DNA of 64,000 bases from Baylisascaris procyonis (Eukaryota; Nematoda; Chromadorea; Rhabditida; Ascarididae): the NCBI GenBank assembly GCA_037389465.1, contig JAZARR010000230.1, forward strand, positions 5,783,501 to 5,847,500, in the 5' to 3' direction. A model generated the notes under the pieces. That model worked only from the letters and a program-made list of their open reading frames with translations, did no database searches and had not been told where the DNA came from. This document shows, piece by piece, positions 49,901 to 62,904 of the stretch (positions are counted from its first letter, which is position 1; every line of letters starts with the position of its first letter). The position numbers and the translations under genes are program-made.

Positions 49901-52900
49901 TTACCTGAATATGAGCCTCCGAAAACGACCCATTTTGGATTGACATAATTCTGTTGCTGGTTGATGTATTGTATGAAATATGCCGCATCTTCTATGGCTT
50001 GTCTGCTACTAAGATATTTCAAATTCTCGACACTTTGTGTTCTGAAATTGCTCAAAAACGGCCAATAAAGTTATAAAGCAAACACCAATACTAAAGAACG
50101 GAATTTTGTTTACGGTTAAATTATGGAAAGCTTATACCTAATTCGTTATAGCCTTAACTGAAGGCATTATTGAAGACGTACAAAGTTATGAGTTCATGCT
50201 GAAGAAAAAATTCTTGATGAATTCGATTGGCAAATTTGTGCATTTTCGGAAGCCGATAGCGATTTGAAATGAAGTTGAAATAATGGATGAAAAGCGTTTC
50301 TTTTGAAACTATTTAAATAGCCTCCCTCTAGCTTCATTTCTTCTTCTGCTAGAAGGCACACAAAACAACCCTCAAGTGGCTCTATTTGTTTCGATGTGGG
50401 ACCTTCGCGCACGTTCATATATCTCTATGCGTGCATGAATACTTGAACGATGATGTCAATGCTGGATGTTTTGAAATTACGACTCTTTGTGGGTATAACC
50501 TACGCCACAATGACCTCCACTGTTTTCCCCAGTGGAAAATAGGAAGGATCACTATCAAGGGAAATTGACGGGTGCAATCATTATTTGCCCATCAGAAAGC
50601 TGTTACAGAGTAAATAGTTCTTTCAGAAACTAGCATTCTTGTTTAACAAAAAGGTAGTTTCACAATTTAATGTGTTGCATTATCTCACGATACTATCAAA
50701 TTAAATTCTATCTTAGTGACATATATTGAACCAATCATGATAACAATATATTTCAAAACACAATGTTATCAAACATTTATCTATACAGTAGACTGGTGGA
50801 ACTGGAGTGGTACGGTATGCTCTTTCGCATCCCCACTCATTGGATCTGCCACTTTCATGAATTGCTAGAAAATAATGTGTTGTCTGATTAATGCCATCAA
50901 ATCGCTGATCTGTTGATCTTTATAGGCGTTTTACATATATTCATATTGAGGGAAAAATTCACATACTGATATTTCGGCCGTTATAAGGTGAAGAAAATGG
51001 AAAAAATCCGGCAATAAGAAAAACGTGTGCAAGCATTCGCATACTTAGCTGTCTATATTATTCGTTTTGAAATAAATGAACCATCGTAAAACAGTATGTA
51101 GTGTTAATATAATCATCAATTTCACATCTTCAGTTTCACTTTGGAGTGATATATGAATACCCATGCATAGACATGAAGACATAGCTGTGGTGCTGATGCA
51201 AATGCAACATAAAACGCCCGATTTCATTTGAAGGTAATCGGAGGCATTAGCCCTTTTAATGGGTTAAGTAAAAGATTTGACAAACTCATTTCATGAGTTG
51301 AGAACATATTTTTGAGATAGACTGTTAAACGCCCAAAATCGGATTAGTTCATGCCAACATCAAATAGAATGCACTTACGTCATTATTGATTGCACTTATC
51401 TGGCAAAGTAATAAAATTTTATCAGCATAATGCGAAGTGATAAGAATCTGCGTATATGTACTATGTACTATAGAAAAACTTGGCCACTATGAGAAAGATT
51501 AGATATCACATGTTGATATGAATATTCCTTAAAATTTGGCAACTTTTGCATCTAACTTCATTTTTGAAAGCAATAGACAAAATCACTACAACATTGCAAG
51601 TGAAATTAGTAGATCAAATTGCTCGAATAAGAATTCGAATTCCCTTCTTAATTATGTGGTACTCATAAAGGGGTCACGAGTTAAAAAGATGAGTTTTAGA
51701 AATTAGTAATAGCAGGATTGGTAATGGTGAAGGAGGCAGCAATGCTAGTGCTATATCAGTATTCTTATTGTTCTAATTGTATTTCAGTAACTATAGTGCT
51801 ACCTATGGGAGCATTATTGCTGCTCTAGCATTCACACCACTTTATTACTAGCACATACAAAATCAGTTCGTCAATTGTAAAATTCCTAGTCAGCACTTCG
51901 CTAGTGCAACAAAATGATATATTGAAACTGCGCATTAGAGTAGCAGCAGTTATTTGGAACCAACTTTGGATAGGGCATATAAGCAAGAGCGATACCACTG
52001 GGCTAAGAAAAGAGACGCAACAACAACACCTATATCCTCACAAGTTTATCGAATAAAATATTGCTTCTGTTAAAAGTTACTAACGAAAATGGTCTGCTTT
52101 GTCCATAGAAGCGATGCTCAAGGTCATAGACCGCCGCGTTATGACTCATAGCCCATTGGATATAAGGTAGTGTCTCCAAGACGCTCCATGAACCAGATTC
52201 CGGTCCTTCACCACCGAGCATTAGAAATATGGGGCCACCAGCTTTATAATAATTCAAATTGTAATGATAACGCTGAAAATTTATGCTCCTGTATACACTA
52301 ACAATAGCAGTAGTATGAGCGACATCAACACTGCAGAAATTCTCGAAATTTTACTCCCCCACAGCCCCCATTTGATTCTGCTTGTAGCTCTCAATTCTGA
52401 CAGAACAGAACTGGAGGTTTGAAAATTTGACCGAACGCCTTCAGTATGCGAATTTCAAGTTTCTATGTTGAGCATGTAAGAACTCAGTTAAAAAATTTGG
52501 ACTTAGAAACGTTTTTCCTCAGCAAAGTTCTGCGACTGTGCTTGATAGTTCGACCGAAACTTTTTCGGAATAATTCAGTCTTTTATGGTTTTTTGAGAGG
52601 AATTGCGTTATTTATTATTAGAAAATATTCATAGAAATCAGAGTTCAAATCAAGCCCAAAACTTTTTAATAGCGCGTATACGGCAGTGCTGTTTGCTCAT
52701 GAACGCTCTTTATCAGTGTTTTTTAATCTTTTCAGTATTTTTTCTCGAGTAAAATGTGTTCCACATATCATTTAGTAACGACTGAAGAAAATGAGTGCTT
52801 ACACTGCAGAGTTCACTGAGTCTCATGTATAACATTTGATCAATTTCCTCTGCAATAGAGTCAAAGATCTTGCATTTCAAGCCATGGCCATCACTCTTTC

Positions 52901-54104
52901 AGCTATAAAGGAAAGCTATTGATTTCATATAAGACAACGGAAATAATCTTCACTCTTTGAGTTTTAACAATTGTTTCATATTGGCGAGCCTATTTGTTTC
53001 ATATTTAAGTCATTTGAGCCGTTTGCAGAGATGATATCAAAAGAGATGGGAATCGAATTTACCTGTGCCCACGTACGAGCATCTGAAGCATTGAAATGAT
53101 CGAGACGTTGTATGAGTGTGGCAGTTTGAATAACATAATTAGCTCGACTCAACTCCTGAAGTTCATTCAATTTTCACTAGCCATTTATCATTTGAAGAGT
53201 GTAATTACAACTGCAACTAGTAGATTGTCTTATCATTGGTGAAAAGTCTGCAATAAAGTTGTACAAAAGTGAGGGAGGAATACATGGATGGTTCAGTTAA
53301 CTTTAGTGAACAAAAATTGCATTGAATTCAAAAAGATGTCTCACTTTTATAAATTGGTAACAATATGGTTCTTCTCTTACTTTCTATGTTATAGTGATGT
53401 TACTCGCAGTGCTAATAACTCACTTCAGCTGTGATTGGATCCGGTCGTAGTCCATGAGGTGGTCTGCCCATAATGAAGTATGGTAGGTTTCTTGACGATC
53501 GTTGACGAAAAGCATCATTCTCGGCAATCTAAAAGTATATTTTTATCAAGTCAATTGGGCATGGTCATACATAACTTAACCTAGTTCACCCATGTTCATT
53601 TTTCATCTCTTTTCAATAAAAGAACCTTTGAGAGATTTTTGCTCGCAATCGTGACTTTGGAAACGCTTTCCATACTGTTATGCCAATATGCACGATGATC
53701 AAAATGCCTTTTCAAGGAGACATATGCGAATGGCATCACTTGATGTGTGGATCGAATCCTCGGAAAGAAAGCATTCCAAAAAAACGTGTTCAAAACAGAC
53801 CTCACAATCATGTCAGTAAACGGACGATGGATTTGTTCTTAAAACTTTTTCGAAAGCGACAGAATGGATTTTCGGCGCTGAATTTTGACAAAAGTATCGC
53901 TGTGTGAATGCAATATGACATTAATCATATCGTTTCATTGTTAAAGAACGATGTGATATCAGCTGAAGAAATCATTAATTAATTTGATTTCTTATAAATC
54001 ATAGTTTAGTAAATATTTTTGCAAATGTAAGTATTAATGTAAAATATGTTAGCTGTGCTCACCAATATGGCAAATGAGAAGAGGATAAGCCGAGAAACAC
54101 TCAT
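43933..54104 (-). CDS. Family S28 serine peptidase (prolyl carboxypeptidase / PRSS16-like), upstream copy
   Basis: Complete secreted or lysosomal S28 peptidase of 573 residues. Thirteen exons: 54104-54063, 53528-53424, 53155-53063, 52272-52085, 50041-49905, 49551-49456, 48941-48806, 47985-47874, 46671-46467, 46059-45960, 45086-44975, 44447-44348, 44228-43933; phases agree at every junction. The first exon is a signal peptide (MSVSRLILFSFAIL). Family motifs in order: RLDHFNASDARTW, LMLGGEGP, DLEHRFYGQS, NLKYLSSRQA, Ser186 in FGGSYSG, GAVGSSGPVEAKLDFY, WVWQTCTEFGYFQST, Asp454 in GDIDPWHALG, His479 in [10 protein letters not shown]. All three catalytic residues are present. After the peptidase domain there is a roughly 70-residue Gln/Pro-rich tail with basic stretches, absent from the downstream copy. 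A GTATGC donor within the tail could shorten it. The start is well placed because the ATG opens directly into the signal peptide. Confidence 0.93.
46876..46908. repeat. AAAT-type microsatellite
   Basis: Run of TAAA/TGAA tetranucleotides (ctAAATAAATAAATAAATGA...) in an intron of the upstream S28 gene. Confidence 0.8.
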
Positions 54105-57043
54105 TCTGGATCGTTGAAACAAATAAACTTCACCGAATTTTCAATATTTTGAAAATCTGTAAAAAAAAAAACATGCCCGCAGATTATTATATTTTACATT
54201 CCCTTGAAAATATTTAACTTTCAATAGGAAGAATTTTAGGTAGAAGAAGCAATTTTTTCCACTGATTCTTGGCTAGATTCCATTAGTTTATTCGATTTTA
54301 AGGGAATGTGATGTAAGCAATGCCCTGATTCCAGAGTATTTCTTTAGCACTATTGAAAATGATATTGGATCACATTAAACTTGCTAAAAAAACAAAGCAC
54401 CACTTTATGAGCAAATTGAGAATGATTTACTCTCAATATGGAACTTAAGAAAAATTTTCTTAGTGCGGCTATCAGTTGAAGACTACAGCGTTCTAAATGA
54501 GCAAATGAATAAATAGCATTTCATTTGTTATCAGTGAATATAAGCATAAATGCTTTGGAAACTTTTTATCAAGAAATAGTAAAAGCAAATAATGGTAAAT
54601 GAGAATCACTGCTGCTTTGTTGCTGCTTAAGTGCATTATTAGCGGCCATCGATTGATGAATGTTAGTGATGGTGACGTTTTTGATGAGGAAATGAACATC
54701 ATGAGACAAATATATTAACTCTAGTGTTAAAATTCAAGCATCTCATATGAAACAGAAGGCATAATCATGCAATAAGCACTTACCCTTTTGCCCCCAATAT
54801 TACTGCAAAAATCTGGTGGTAGTCGAAATTCTATTCATTTAAATTCATTTACGATCTTATATTGTATTGTTGGTTGTCAGTCAATGAAGGATTTATTGTC
54901 TATCACCTCAACGGTGGAACTGTTCAGTACATTTCTACAGCATCTATAACGCAAGGAAAGAAACATCTTTTCAAGAGTTTCTTCCCTCATACTTTATTCA
55001 CTGGCAATCAGGACGAAGTGAAAACCGAGAGAGTGAGAGCGCCACCACGCCGTCATAGTGAGTTCTTAGGAAAAAACGTCATCACTGCCTATGCATGATC
55101 ACTTTGTCGAAATCGGCGAGTTAAAGCGGGATGAATTGTTGAAAAAAGAAATAAATATTTTCATTTAACCAACTTTCGGACTATTCTTATTTTCATAAAG
55201 TGAAGTAAGAGTTTTAGTGTTATCTGCCATTTAATTGCTTCTTTCGGCCAACTCTTGCTTCCTCTTCTTATCAAAAAAGAATCTAACTTAGCCGAAAGCA
55301 CTTCATAAGGGTAGAGAATGTGGGTTGCAACGCTGTAGCTAACGATCAAGTTCAGTGTGGAAGAGTATGATGTCATACATAACCACGATGAACTTGTATT
55401 GAAACTTCCGAATATCAATGGAAGCAACCAACACAGATTTTATCATCGTAAATAATTCCTAATCAGACAGTTTCTTTGCATTCGCATATATAAAACTCCT
55501 GAAAAATTTATTTAGGTGTGGAGAGCATCCGCTTCTTGATAGATCTGAGTGCGGAGAGATTTTCGGACTAGACGAACACATCTCAACCTCGCCCCCCCCC
55601 CTCCCCCGTTCTCCCCGCAACACATCCAATATTGACGTCACAAAGCAAAGTAGATCAAAAAGTTGTTTCTATAATACTACTAGAAATGAATGTGCTGCAC
55701 GCAGCATGGGAAGCAACGATAATACAAATCACACTATTTCATATAAAAAATAACTGATACCTCCTATGCGCTTAATAAAACCACATATCGCATTGAAGTC
55801 AAACTCGCTTCGAAAAAAAACCTCGAAGATAATGAAAAAAGTGAAGTTTGAGACGTGGTTTCATATGTGGCTTCATACGGCATCACGATTGCGGTTATGA
55901 CTTCAACAACGCGGTAATTTACCAAAACCATTTTGCATCACTTCAATGACAATTTTATTTATCAATTATACCTTTGAGGTGATAATGTTAAAATATAAAA
56001 GTCAAATTATTTCCGCACATCGAAAATCATATCTCTGCACATCGAAAACCACTCATCGCATGCGTCCAATGAACACATTGACTTTCAACTGATACGCTAA
56101 TGTTCTTTCAATTACATAAATTTAAAATTGTGCCTTGCGACTGAAATTCGAGTTGGGAGAAAGGACGAGAGGAGGAAAACAAGGTCATTGATATGGAAAT
56201 CTCAAAGCACATAGAGGAAGCTATCCTAGATTGTTCTTAGATGCACAGAAATTGCAGACAACTAGTTGCTATGCGGATAGAGTTTGAATCTGCACTTCGA
56301 TGTTGCCTCATAACATACTTTCTTCTAAGCCATGATAACTGTAGCTATATAATGATGGCAGCAGCAATTAGCATTGTAAGCACTGTCATAGAGGGTTTAT
56401 TTATTACAGTCTTAACTGTAGCATGTTAGTGACCTCTGTAATAATACTGCTAAGGGTCATGACCGATATAGCGACCGGAGCTGATATTGCTAAAGTGGGG
56501 CATTACAGTTGGCCTACGGTCGGAGTAACTAAATTTCAGATGAGATGAGCGCTAGGACCAGCAGATAAAAAAATACAAATGAAAACATAGCTATCAGCTC
56601 GTTCAGTTGAAGTTTTCGTTTAGAAATTAGAAGGGAAGGGAACAATTCAACTGATTTAATTGTATCTTTAGAATGCCACTCAGTTCTGCCAGCATTTGCG
56701 GCGTTAAAATGATTTTCAACAGCAAATTTTGACTGCATTCACCTTTACTAAAGCAATATTATCGAAAAGGTAAAGCAGCGATATGATAACTTTCTCTCCT
56801 ATTTCAAATACTCTCTTAGGAGGCGCTTTGTGATCCTCTCACTGCAGTGCTAGGATAAATGATATCAGGCAAAATTCATTTGCAGAACTGTGTCTCTTCT
56901 GTTTCGGGATGCCTTCCAGAATTCCGAGTAGATGGATGTTTCTTTCAATAAAACCGTTCATTGAGATTGTTGTCACCGAGCCTTTGCGACCATATTTGCT
57001 TGGACAGCGCCTTTCACCGAAACTTTCATACATGAACATTACA

Positions 57044-57084
57044 TTTTCCTTGCAATAATATCCTTTTTCCTTGCAATAGTATCC
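57044..57084. repeat. Imperfect 20-bp tandem duplication
   Basis: Two adjacent copies of TTTTCCTTGCAATAxTATCC, one with an extra T. Confidence 0.75.
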
Positions 57085-58714
57085 TTATCATTTAAACAAA
57101 ATCCTCCCAAAATACCTTAGGAGTTTCAACGTACATAAGGCGAGGTATCTGCTTTCCATCGATGACCGTCAATGATCAGCAATCAAAGATAATCAAAAAT
57201 TTCGATCGAATTAGCAATGTGCAAAATTTTTGTGTTATCAGCATTATTGTTTGCTGGATCACTGATGACGGGATGATCAGTGACCATCTAAAAATTGTGA
57301 CCTCCTCTAAAGTGAAGCCACTTGCCGCATCTAGAAAGGAAATGATTGAGGATACCCCCGTCGCCCGTGTAAACAGAACACTTTTTCTCCAAAGTGGGGG
57401 GAAGCTACGAAGAAAGCATGAGCACCGCCACATTCGCTCCGAAGCGCTTCCAATATGAAATAACCCTTTGAAGTTTCATTCTGTTTGGCCGTCCAACAGT
57501 AGCTTTCTTTACATTCCCCACCATCCAGATACGGAGGACTGAAGGAATAGTCTGGAAGTCCTTAGGTCGCTAGCTGAAATAATTTATGTGCGGTGAAATG
57601 ATCAGTACCTTCGTCAGTACTTTCGTCCATTGCGAAAATCCTCCTTAGGTCGCTAGAATCAGAGCACTCCCTTCTTCTGTAGTATATGAAGGGTGAAAAG
57701 GACGAGTTTAGCATGCAGACTGCATATACTATGCGTAAGGAGCTGCCAAAAACGTTTGGGACGGAAGTGAATAGTCCATGTGTGAAACGTAATTCATTTT
57801 GTAGAGCGGAGTGTTGTGGACGCAGTATGGAATTCAATTTGCTTCAATTTCGACTTCGTGTTGTCGAGTCATTTTGAGTCGTTTTATGTTTCAAAGCGAT
57901 AGCGAAATTAGTCATGCTGTCGTTGGAATCGGAGAGGTTCTGCTTTTGAATAGGACTTATCGAAATACAAGACGTGACCTGCTTCTCCAGTGTACTTGCT
58001 TTCTGTGTCTGAGTATCTCCATACCCACTGTGCTCTGCTGTCTAGGTGCCGAAATGGGTGGGTGCCCTGTTTAATCCGAGATGCCTCTTTTTCTGAGGTC
58101 ATAATGGCAAAAAGATATAGGTCTTCTCTTGGATTTTGAAATTTCTTAGCTCCAGCAATGCTGCTTCATGTTTGATACTGTCGCGATGCACAGCATATTC
58201 ACACGTAGATTCGCGAAGTGTCCTCGCCGATACGGCGCATACGTGAACAAATAATTATAAAGGCAAGGTGGTCATTCCTAAAAACAAACAGGGACAATCG
58301 ATATTTTGGTCAATTGACAATTTTGGAAACAACCAAATGGGGAGGATGATATGTTGGCAAGCTGTTCCAAAGTCTACTATGTAATATTTTGTCTGTGTTG
58401 ATGAGCTCACTCTGGTCCCGTTTTTTGAAGAGTGTGCGGGTGATACTTTTTTGCAAGTCTAACTATCATTAAAAAATGTTCTGCATATGTCATTTTCACA
58501 GTTCATTTAATTCGAGCTTCTGAAATGGTTTAACAAAAGTGGAGCATTAGGATTGGATAGAAAACAAACGCCTTCGAGGCAGGACGGACAAATAGCTTCG
58601 ACGAAGGTCATCGGAAAATTTTGACTGACAAAAAAACACTTTTTTGCTGTGTTAACCATCCTTAACTTTATGGCTCAGCATTCCTCTTCCTTGTCCACTG
58701 AACGCCAAATCTAC

Positions 58715-58746
58715 CAAATATTTCTTACGCCAAATATTTCTTACGT
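58715..58746. repeat. Exact 16-bp tandem duplication
   Basis: CCAAATATTTCTTACG occurs twice in direct succession. Confidence 0.85.
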
Positions 58747-61130
58747 CACCCATCATTTACTAATGTTCATATTTCACTGAGCGTTTAGTTCATTCTTCTC
58801 GCTGTATGGCATATCCATTGTCCCTATCATTTTGCATGCCACCGATTAGTGCAAACTAAAATTTAAAACGTTTGCTTTCCACGAAAGTATGAATATACCA
58901 TTGACAAGACGGGCCTGAATTTTGACAATCTCCATTTCGAACATTAACAACTGTGATCGATCAAGGAAACAAGAAGTAGGACTCAACCCAAACTTCATAA
59001 TGACTTCACAGCTTCCACTCTCTCATCCTTTCCCTATTCTCCTCTGTTCAAAGGGAGGCGAATCAGGCTCCGACCAAGGTTATGAAATAATGACTACCTT
59101 CCATTAATATAGCACGCTTGGAAAATGGTAGATGTGGAAAAGATCCACATTCCTTGAGTGATATTTAGAAACCCGAAACATGCAAAGGTTCAGCAATGGT
59201 AAGGCACTAGATGTTTGAGGTTAAACTGCTGAACAATAAGGGTTGTCATGAAAACCAAGTTTCACTATTTTCATTCGCGGACTGGCAGGTTGGTCCGTGC
59301 AGAAGCGGAGCGAGCATTCGATGACAGGTTCCGAAGACAATCATCACTCTTGAAAACTGCCCGCACTGGCGCTACGAAGCCTGGTCCGACACAAGAGTGA
59401 TCTGGAAAGTGACTCTCGCAAACACGCCGGAAAATTCGCCATCAAATAAGGCTGGCGATTTCCACTGTGTGCGATTTGATTATGATCACACATGAATAGT
59501 GTAGATTGGAGCGAGGGAAACGTGGTTTACATGTGGGCGCAATGTTTATAGGAACGGTTGGAGCTGGCCAAATATAAGTGGATGGTTGCCCATTGCGTCG
59601 GGTGATATATACCTCACGTCATGCATATACATGTATTAAATGGTTTCACCGTTTGAAACTGTATTATCGTTAATGACTTTACTGTGTGAAAGTAGATTAC
59701 AATTTACAACGGAGGAAACGATCAAGAACTGCAGCTACTTAACATCTGGTAAGACTTCAAATGTTAGCAATAGAATCAAACGTGGAAAACGTTTTCGCTA
59801 GTGTTATCGAACTTACGCTTTCTAATCGCACACGATCCGGTCATTTTCAAGATAAGACAAGGCTGATGAACTTGATCAAATTTTCTGTTCTTCAAAGCTT
59901 CGTTATAGGGACAAAATGCAACTCTGCAAGAAGAGTGCAGTTGATATTAGGCGCCATGTGTTGATGAGACTTGGGTAGGTCGAGACTGATACCATCTCCT
60001 TATCCACGCAGCGCTTGTCTTCAACTGAAACAGCCATTTTATAAATATATCGCATTCGTTTGTTTTAAATTCATCCAACCGCATGTCGCGGCAAAAGTCT
60101 TGCAGAATTCCAAATTTTTGCGACAATGGTCTTTTGTCCTGCAACATCAACGGTGACTTTCTTCTTTTATGACTACAAAGATAAGCGATTATCGCATAGA
60201 CTTCGAACAGACTTTGAAAACTCTTAGTGGAGCGCAAAACGTTTAGAATTAAAGGAACAAACACTGATACCAATTGACTGTGTCACACGAAAGACGCCTT
60301 GTGGCACCAATTTCCCTGGCCCACCACCAGTCTGGATTCATTCCTATTCCTTCCCTATTACCAAATCTCCGGTTACGATAACCGGTTACGAAGAAGGATA
60401 GCCCAGTGAATCTTGAAATAGTGCCCTTCGTCCAGCTTTTCGAACAGTTGCTGATTGTAAGTTCCAAAAGTATTCGTGCATGACGTTTGCAGCAGTAGTC
60501 TAGAAGGTCTTCAGCAAATGCAATTGAAACAATGAAATGAAGATCTTGGAAGGTAAGGTTTGGTCATTGATGAATTCCCCTACAAATGATCATTTTTGGG
60601 GAAATGTGAGTCTGATTACTGCGTTATCGAAAGCTTGCTATTCCAACCTTGACGCAACAAAAGGACAAGGAAACGACATTAAAGAAGAGATATCTTGCTG
60701 AAATCCATCGGATCTCGTCAAATACAATCGCAGTTCTGCGACAACACCTTCAGTTATCCGCAGATGATGAGTAGAAAGCTTTGCATGCGGGTGGAACAAG
60801 ATCAGCAATATTTCTCTTCCTAGCAAATGCTATAACGACTGAGCTATTGCACCTGCGCGCATGAACTATAGATTTTAATTAGGAATCATTATTTCTACTT
60901 CCACGTCTTATACCAAAAAAAGTGGTGCCCATTGCTCCTGCCAATTTATGCAGCATAGTCTGCTCAGTGCTATGAATTCGGGAATAGAAACGGTCTGGTC
61001 ATGAGTGAGCCTTCAGATACATATTCATACAAATTTCATGTATAGGACTGAATTGAACGCACACACATCTCAGTTTCACATCGGCATATACAAAGAGGTT
61101 CTAGTTGAATATGTTGGTGAGATTTTAAAG

Positions 61131-61317
61131 TTATCCACTACAAGGCCTCTGCCCGGATGCATCGGTTGACCAAAGAAGAATACAAAGTGTTGAACAAGGC
61201 ATGCGGCCATTACTTTAGCAATGCCAAATCAAGGATGGGCAGACATTCAGCCGAACCAGTGATATCCAAAGGGCACATAGCGAAGAAAGACGAATTCCCA
61301 TGGGCACTAAAATGCTA
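61131..61317 (+). pseudogene. Truncated trypsin-like (peptidase S1) exon
   Basis: Plus-strand open stretch ending in TAA at 61315-61317. It reads LTKEEYKVLNKACGHYFSNA, then PVISKGHIAKKDEFPWALKC. A CG-containing pro-region followed by an activation site and A-K-K-x-E-F-P-W-A is the entry to the catalytic domain of nematode S1 proteases. The expected IVGG-type sequence is ISKG here, with Lys replacing one Gly. The frame stops immediately after FPWALKC, before the catalytic His. I see no donor there, and no His, Asp or GDSGG exon nearby on either strand. It is best explained as a decayed fragment, or less likely as the first domain exon of a gene whose remaining exons I could not find. Confidence 0.5.
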
Positions 61318-62659
61318 ATAAAATTACGTTGGTTCTAACGAAACACTTGTTATGTATTAACGTTTTGTTGTTAGTTTGAAAATTTGATTCGGTTTTCGTG
61401 CAATATGTGAGCATTCACCTTCTGTCTTCAAAGGCTGTCTACCGCCTTCAAATTATTTTTTGAATGCCCCTCGCAAACGTCGGTTGGGCCGAAACGGGGA
61501 AAGGTAAAAGGTAAAAGCTCATTCCAGACCGAAAAGTATACGGTAGCTGAATGTCTGATAAATTATTTAAAAGAAATTTTTAAAAAGTTGCGGTTCAGAG
61601 TAGTCATAGGCAATTCCTCCAGCATTTGCTTTACTTCAGACATGAAGCAATTCCTCCAGCCAAGTGTTCCTGCTCGGAATTCCTTTCTGTTCAAAGAGAA
61701 GAGGCCTTTATTCCTGGCACAAAAAAGCCAACCTTTTTCATTCGCGTATACAATATGAAGGCCACTTACCGTTCTATACTGCAGTTGTACTTTTACCACA
61801 CAGAGTAAAACGCCGCAGTACCTTTAAATCCCTGGTCACAATATAAGTAAAATTCAGCCTGACCTTAGAAGTGCAGTAGAAGTATAATATAATATTTATT
61901 TTTGATGAAAATTACAAATACATCAGGCCATTTTTTCATTGTGCTTGTATTAGTTCAGAGGAGGTTGCACCCAGTTGTACTCAATTCAGAATTAATTCAA
62001 AGAGCGCTGAATTTGAGCAATAGATCTCGACATGTCGCTGACATTGACTGTTGCTATCAAAGCATTTTTTTTTTGAAAAAAATGTGGTTAATCTTCCATC
62101 TAAGATTTTCTACGAAACGAATAGGCGTGAAGTATTGCTTTTGCTTTCGCAAATTCATTTTTCTATTTCTTTAAATTATATTTTAATTGAGCGGCCTTTT
62201 TCTCGTCTTTTTAATTTTTACGCTATCGTCTTTAATGAGAGCAAATGAATAATTCTTTAAAATTGTTTATCACATTGGACCATCATTTTCGGTATGCAGT
62301 GATTTTACATTTTACATATTCAATGCCGTTGCCGAACTGAGAAGTATTATTACACAACGGCTATAAAATGTGATCTTAAACGGGCAAAATGAATGAGAGA
62401 ATTTTAGTCATGCTTTATTATTATCTTTGAGTTGTGCAGGCTTCTAGAATGCCTCAATGTTCTTTTCTTTTCATTGCTTGTCTAATATGAGATCAGTCTG
62501 CCGTTGTAGGTCTCAAAAATCAAGTTTAACGTTCGCATTTCTCAGTAATGAATTAGAATGAAGAAAATCCTGATCACTTGAACAGCAATATTATAGAGGA
62601 TCTGCACGCTAACAATCATATGAAAATGAACGATCTTTCAGATTTTAACATCTGGCTAG
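61318..62659. other. AT-rich interval without recognised features
   Basis: Contains a minus-strand open frame of 78 codons (61563-61799) with no recognised motif, and AT-rich sequence. Nothing else seen. Confidence 0.3.
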
Positions 62660-62904
62660 GTTGTTGTCATCTTTGCATTATTGCGCCACTTACATATTGA
62701 ATGTCTGTCCGCTCGAGTTGTAGACTTGCTGTTCAATGTCTTCGCACCTCTGGACATTAAAGAGAAGAAAGCAAATGTATGGACAGCTGTTAAACCTGTT
62801 CACTTTAGTAGTCATCAGCAGCTAGGACACCGGAGAAGGGATACACCAGAAACAATCATAGCTCAGCTGGTACAGCGAAGGACCATAGAAGTCGTGCGAG
62901 AATG
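62660..62904 (+). CDS. Candidate internal exon of an unidentified gene
   Basis: Open for 81 codons between a GGCTAG acceptor and a strong GAATG/GTAAGA donor (phase 2). It includes LSARVVDLLFNVFAPLDIKE, then HRRRDTPETIIAQLVQRRTI. The composition is protein-like, with mixed charged and hydrophobic residues, unlike the flanking AT-rich sequence. I recognise no family. No clear partner exon was found; a short frame at 63303-63435 (MEVMFCGIIGELEARAVNRL) does not join in phase. If real, the gene continues beyond the window. Confidence 0.3.

Larger units (their letters stand above)
54105..61130. other. Interval without a supportable gene
   Basis: About 7 kb upstream of the S28 pair. Open frames exist, for example 57162-57458 (+, 98 codons from ATG), 59947-60273 (-, 108 codons) and a GC-rich 50-codon frame at 59248-59400 (+), but none shows a family motif or consistent exons. 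The segment at 60.27-60.45 kb (+) is open in two overlapping frames and ends at a GTAAGT donor. A C-rich run lies at 55594-55616. Confidence 0.35.

Noticed and set aside
56690..56738. Minus-strand ENHFNAANAGRTEW, similar to the DHFNASDARTW motif of S28 peptidases
   Set aside because: Very short, with an insertion in the motif and no further S28 exons nearby; chance similarity cannot be excluded.
61470..61510. GGGCCGAAACG, matching half of the hammerhead-like motif at 31.1 kb
   Set aside because: No CTGATGA box or complementary GGCCC arm upstream.
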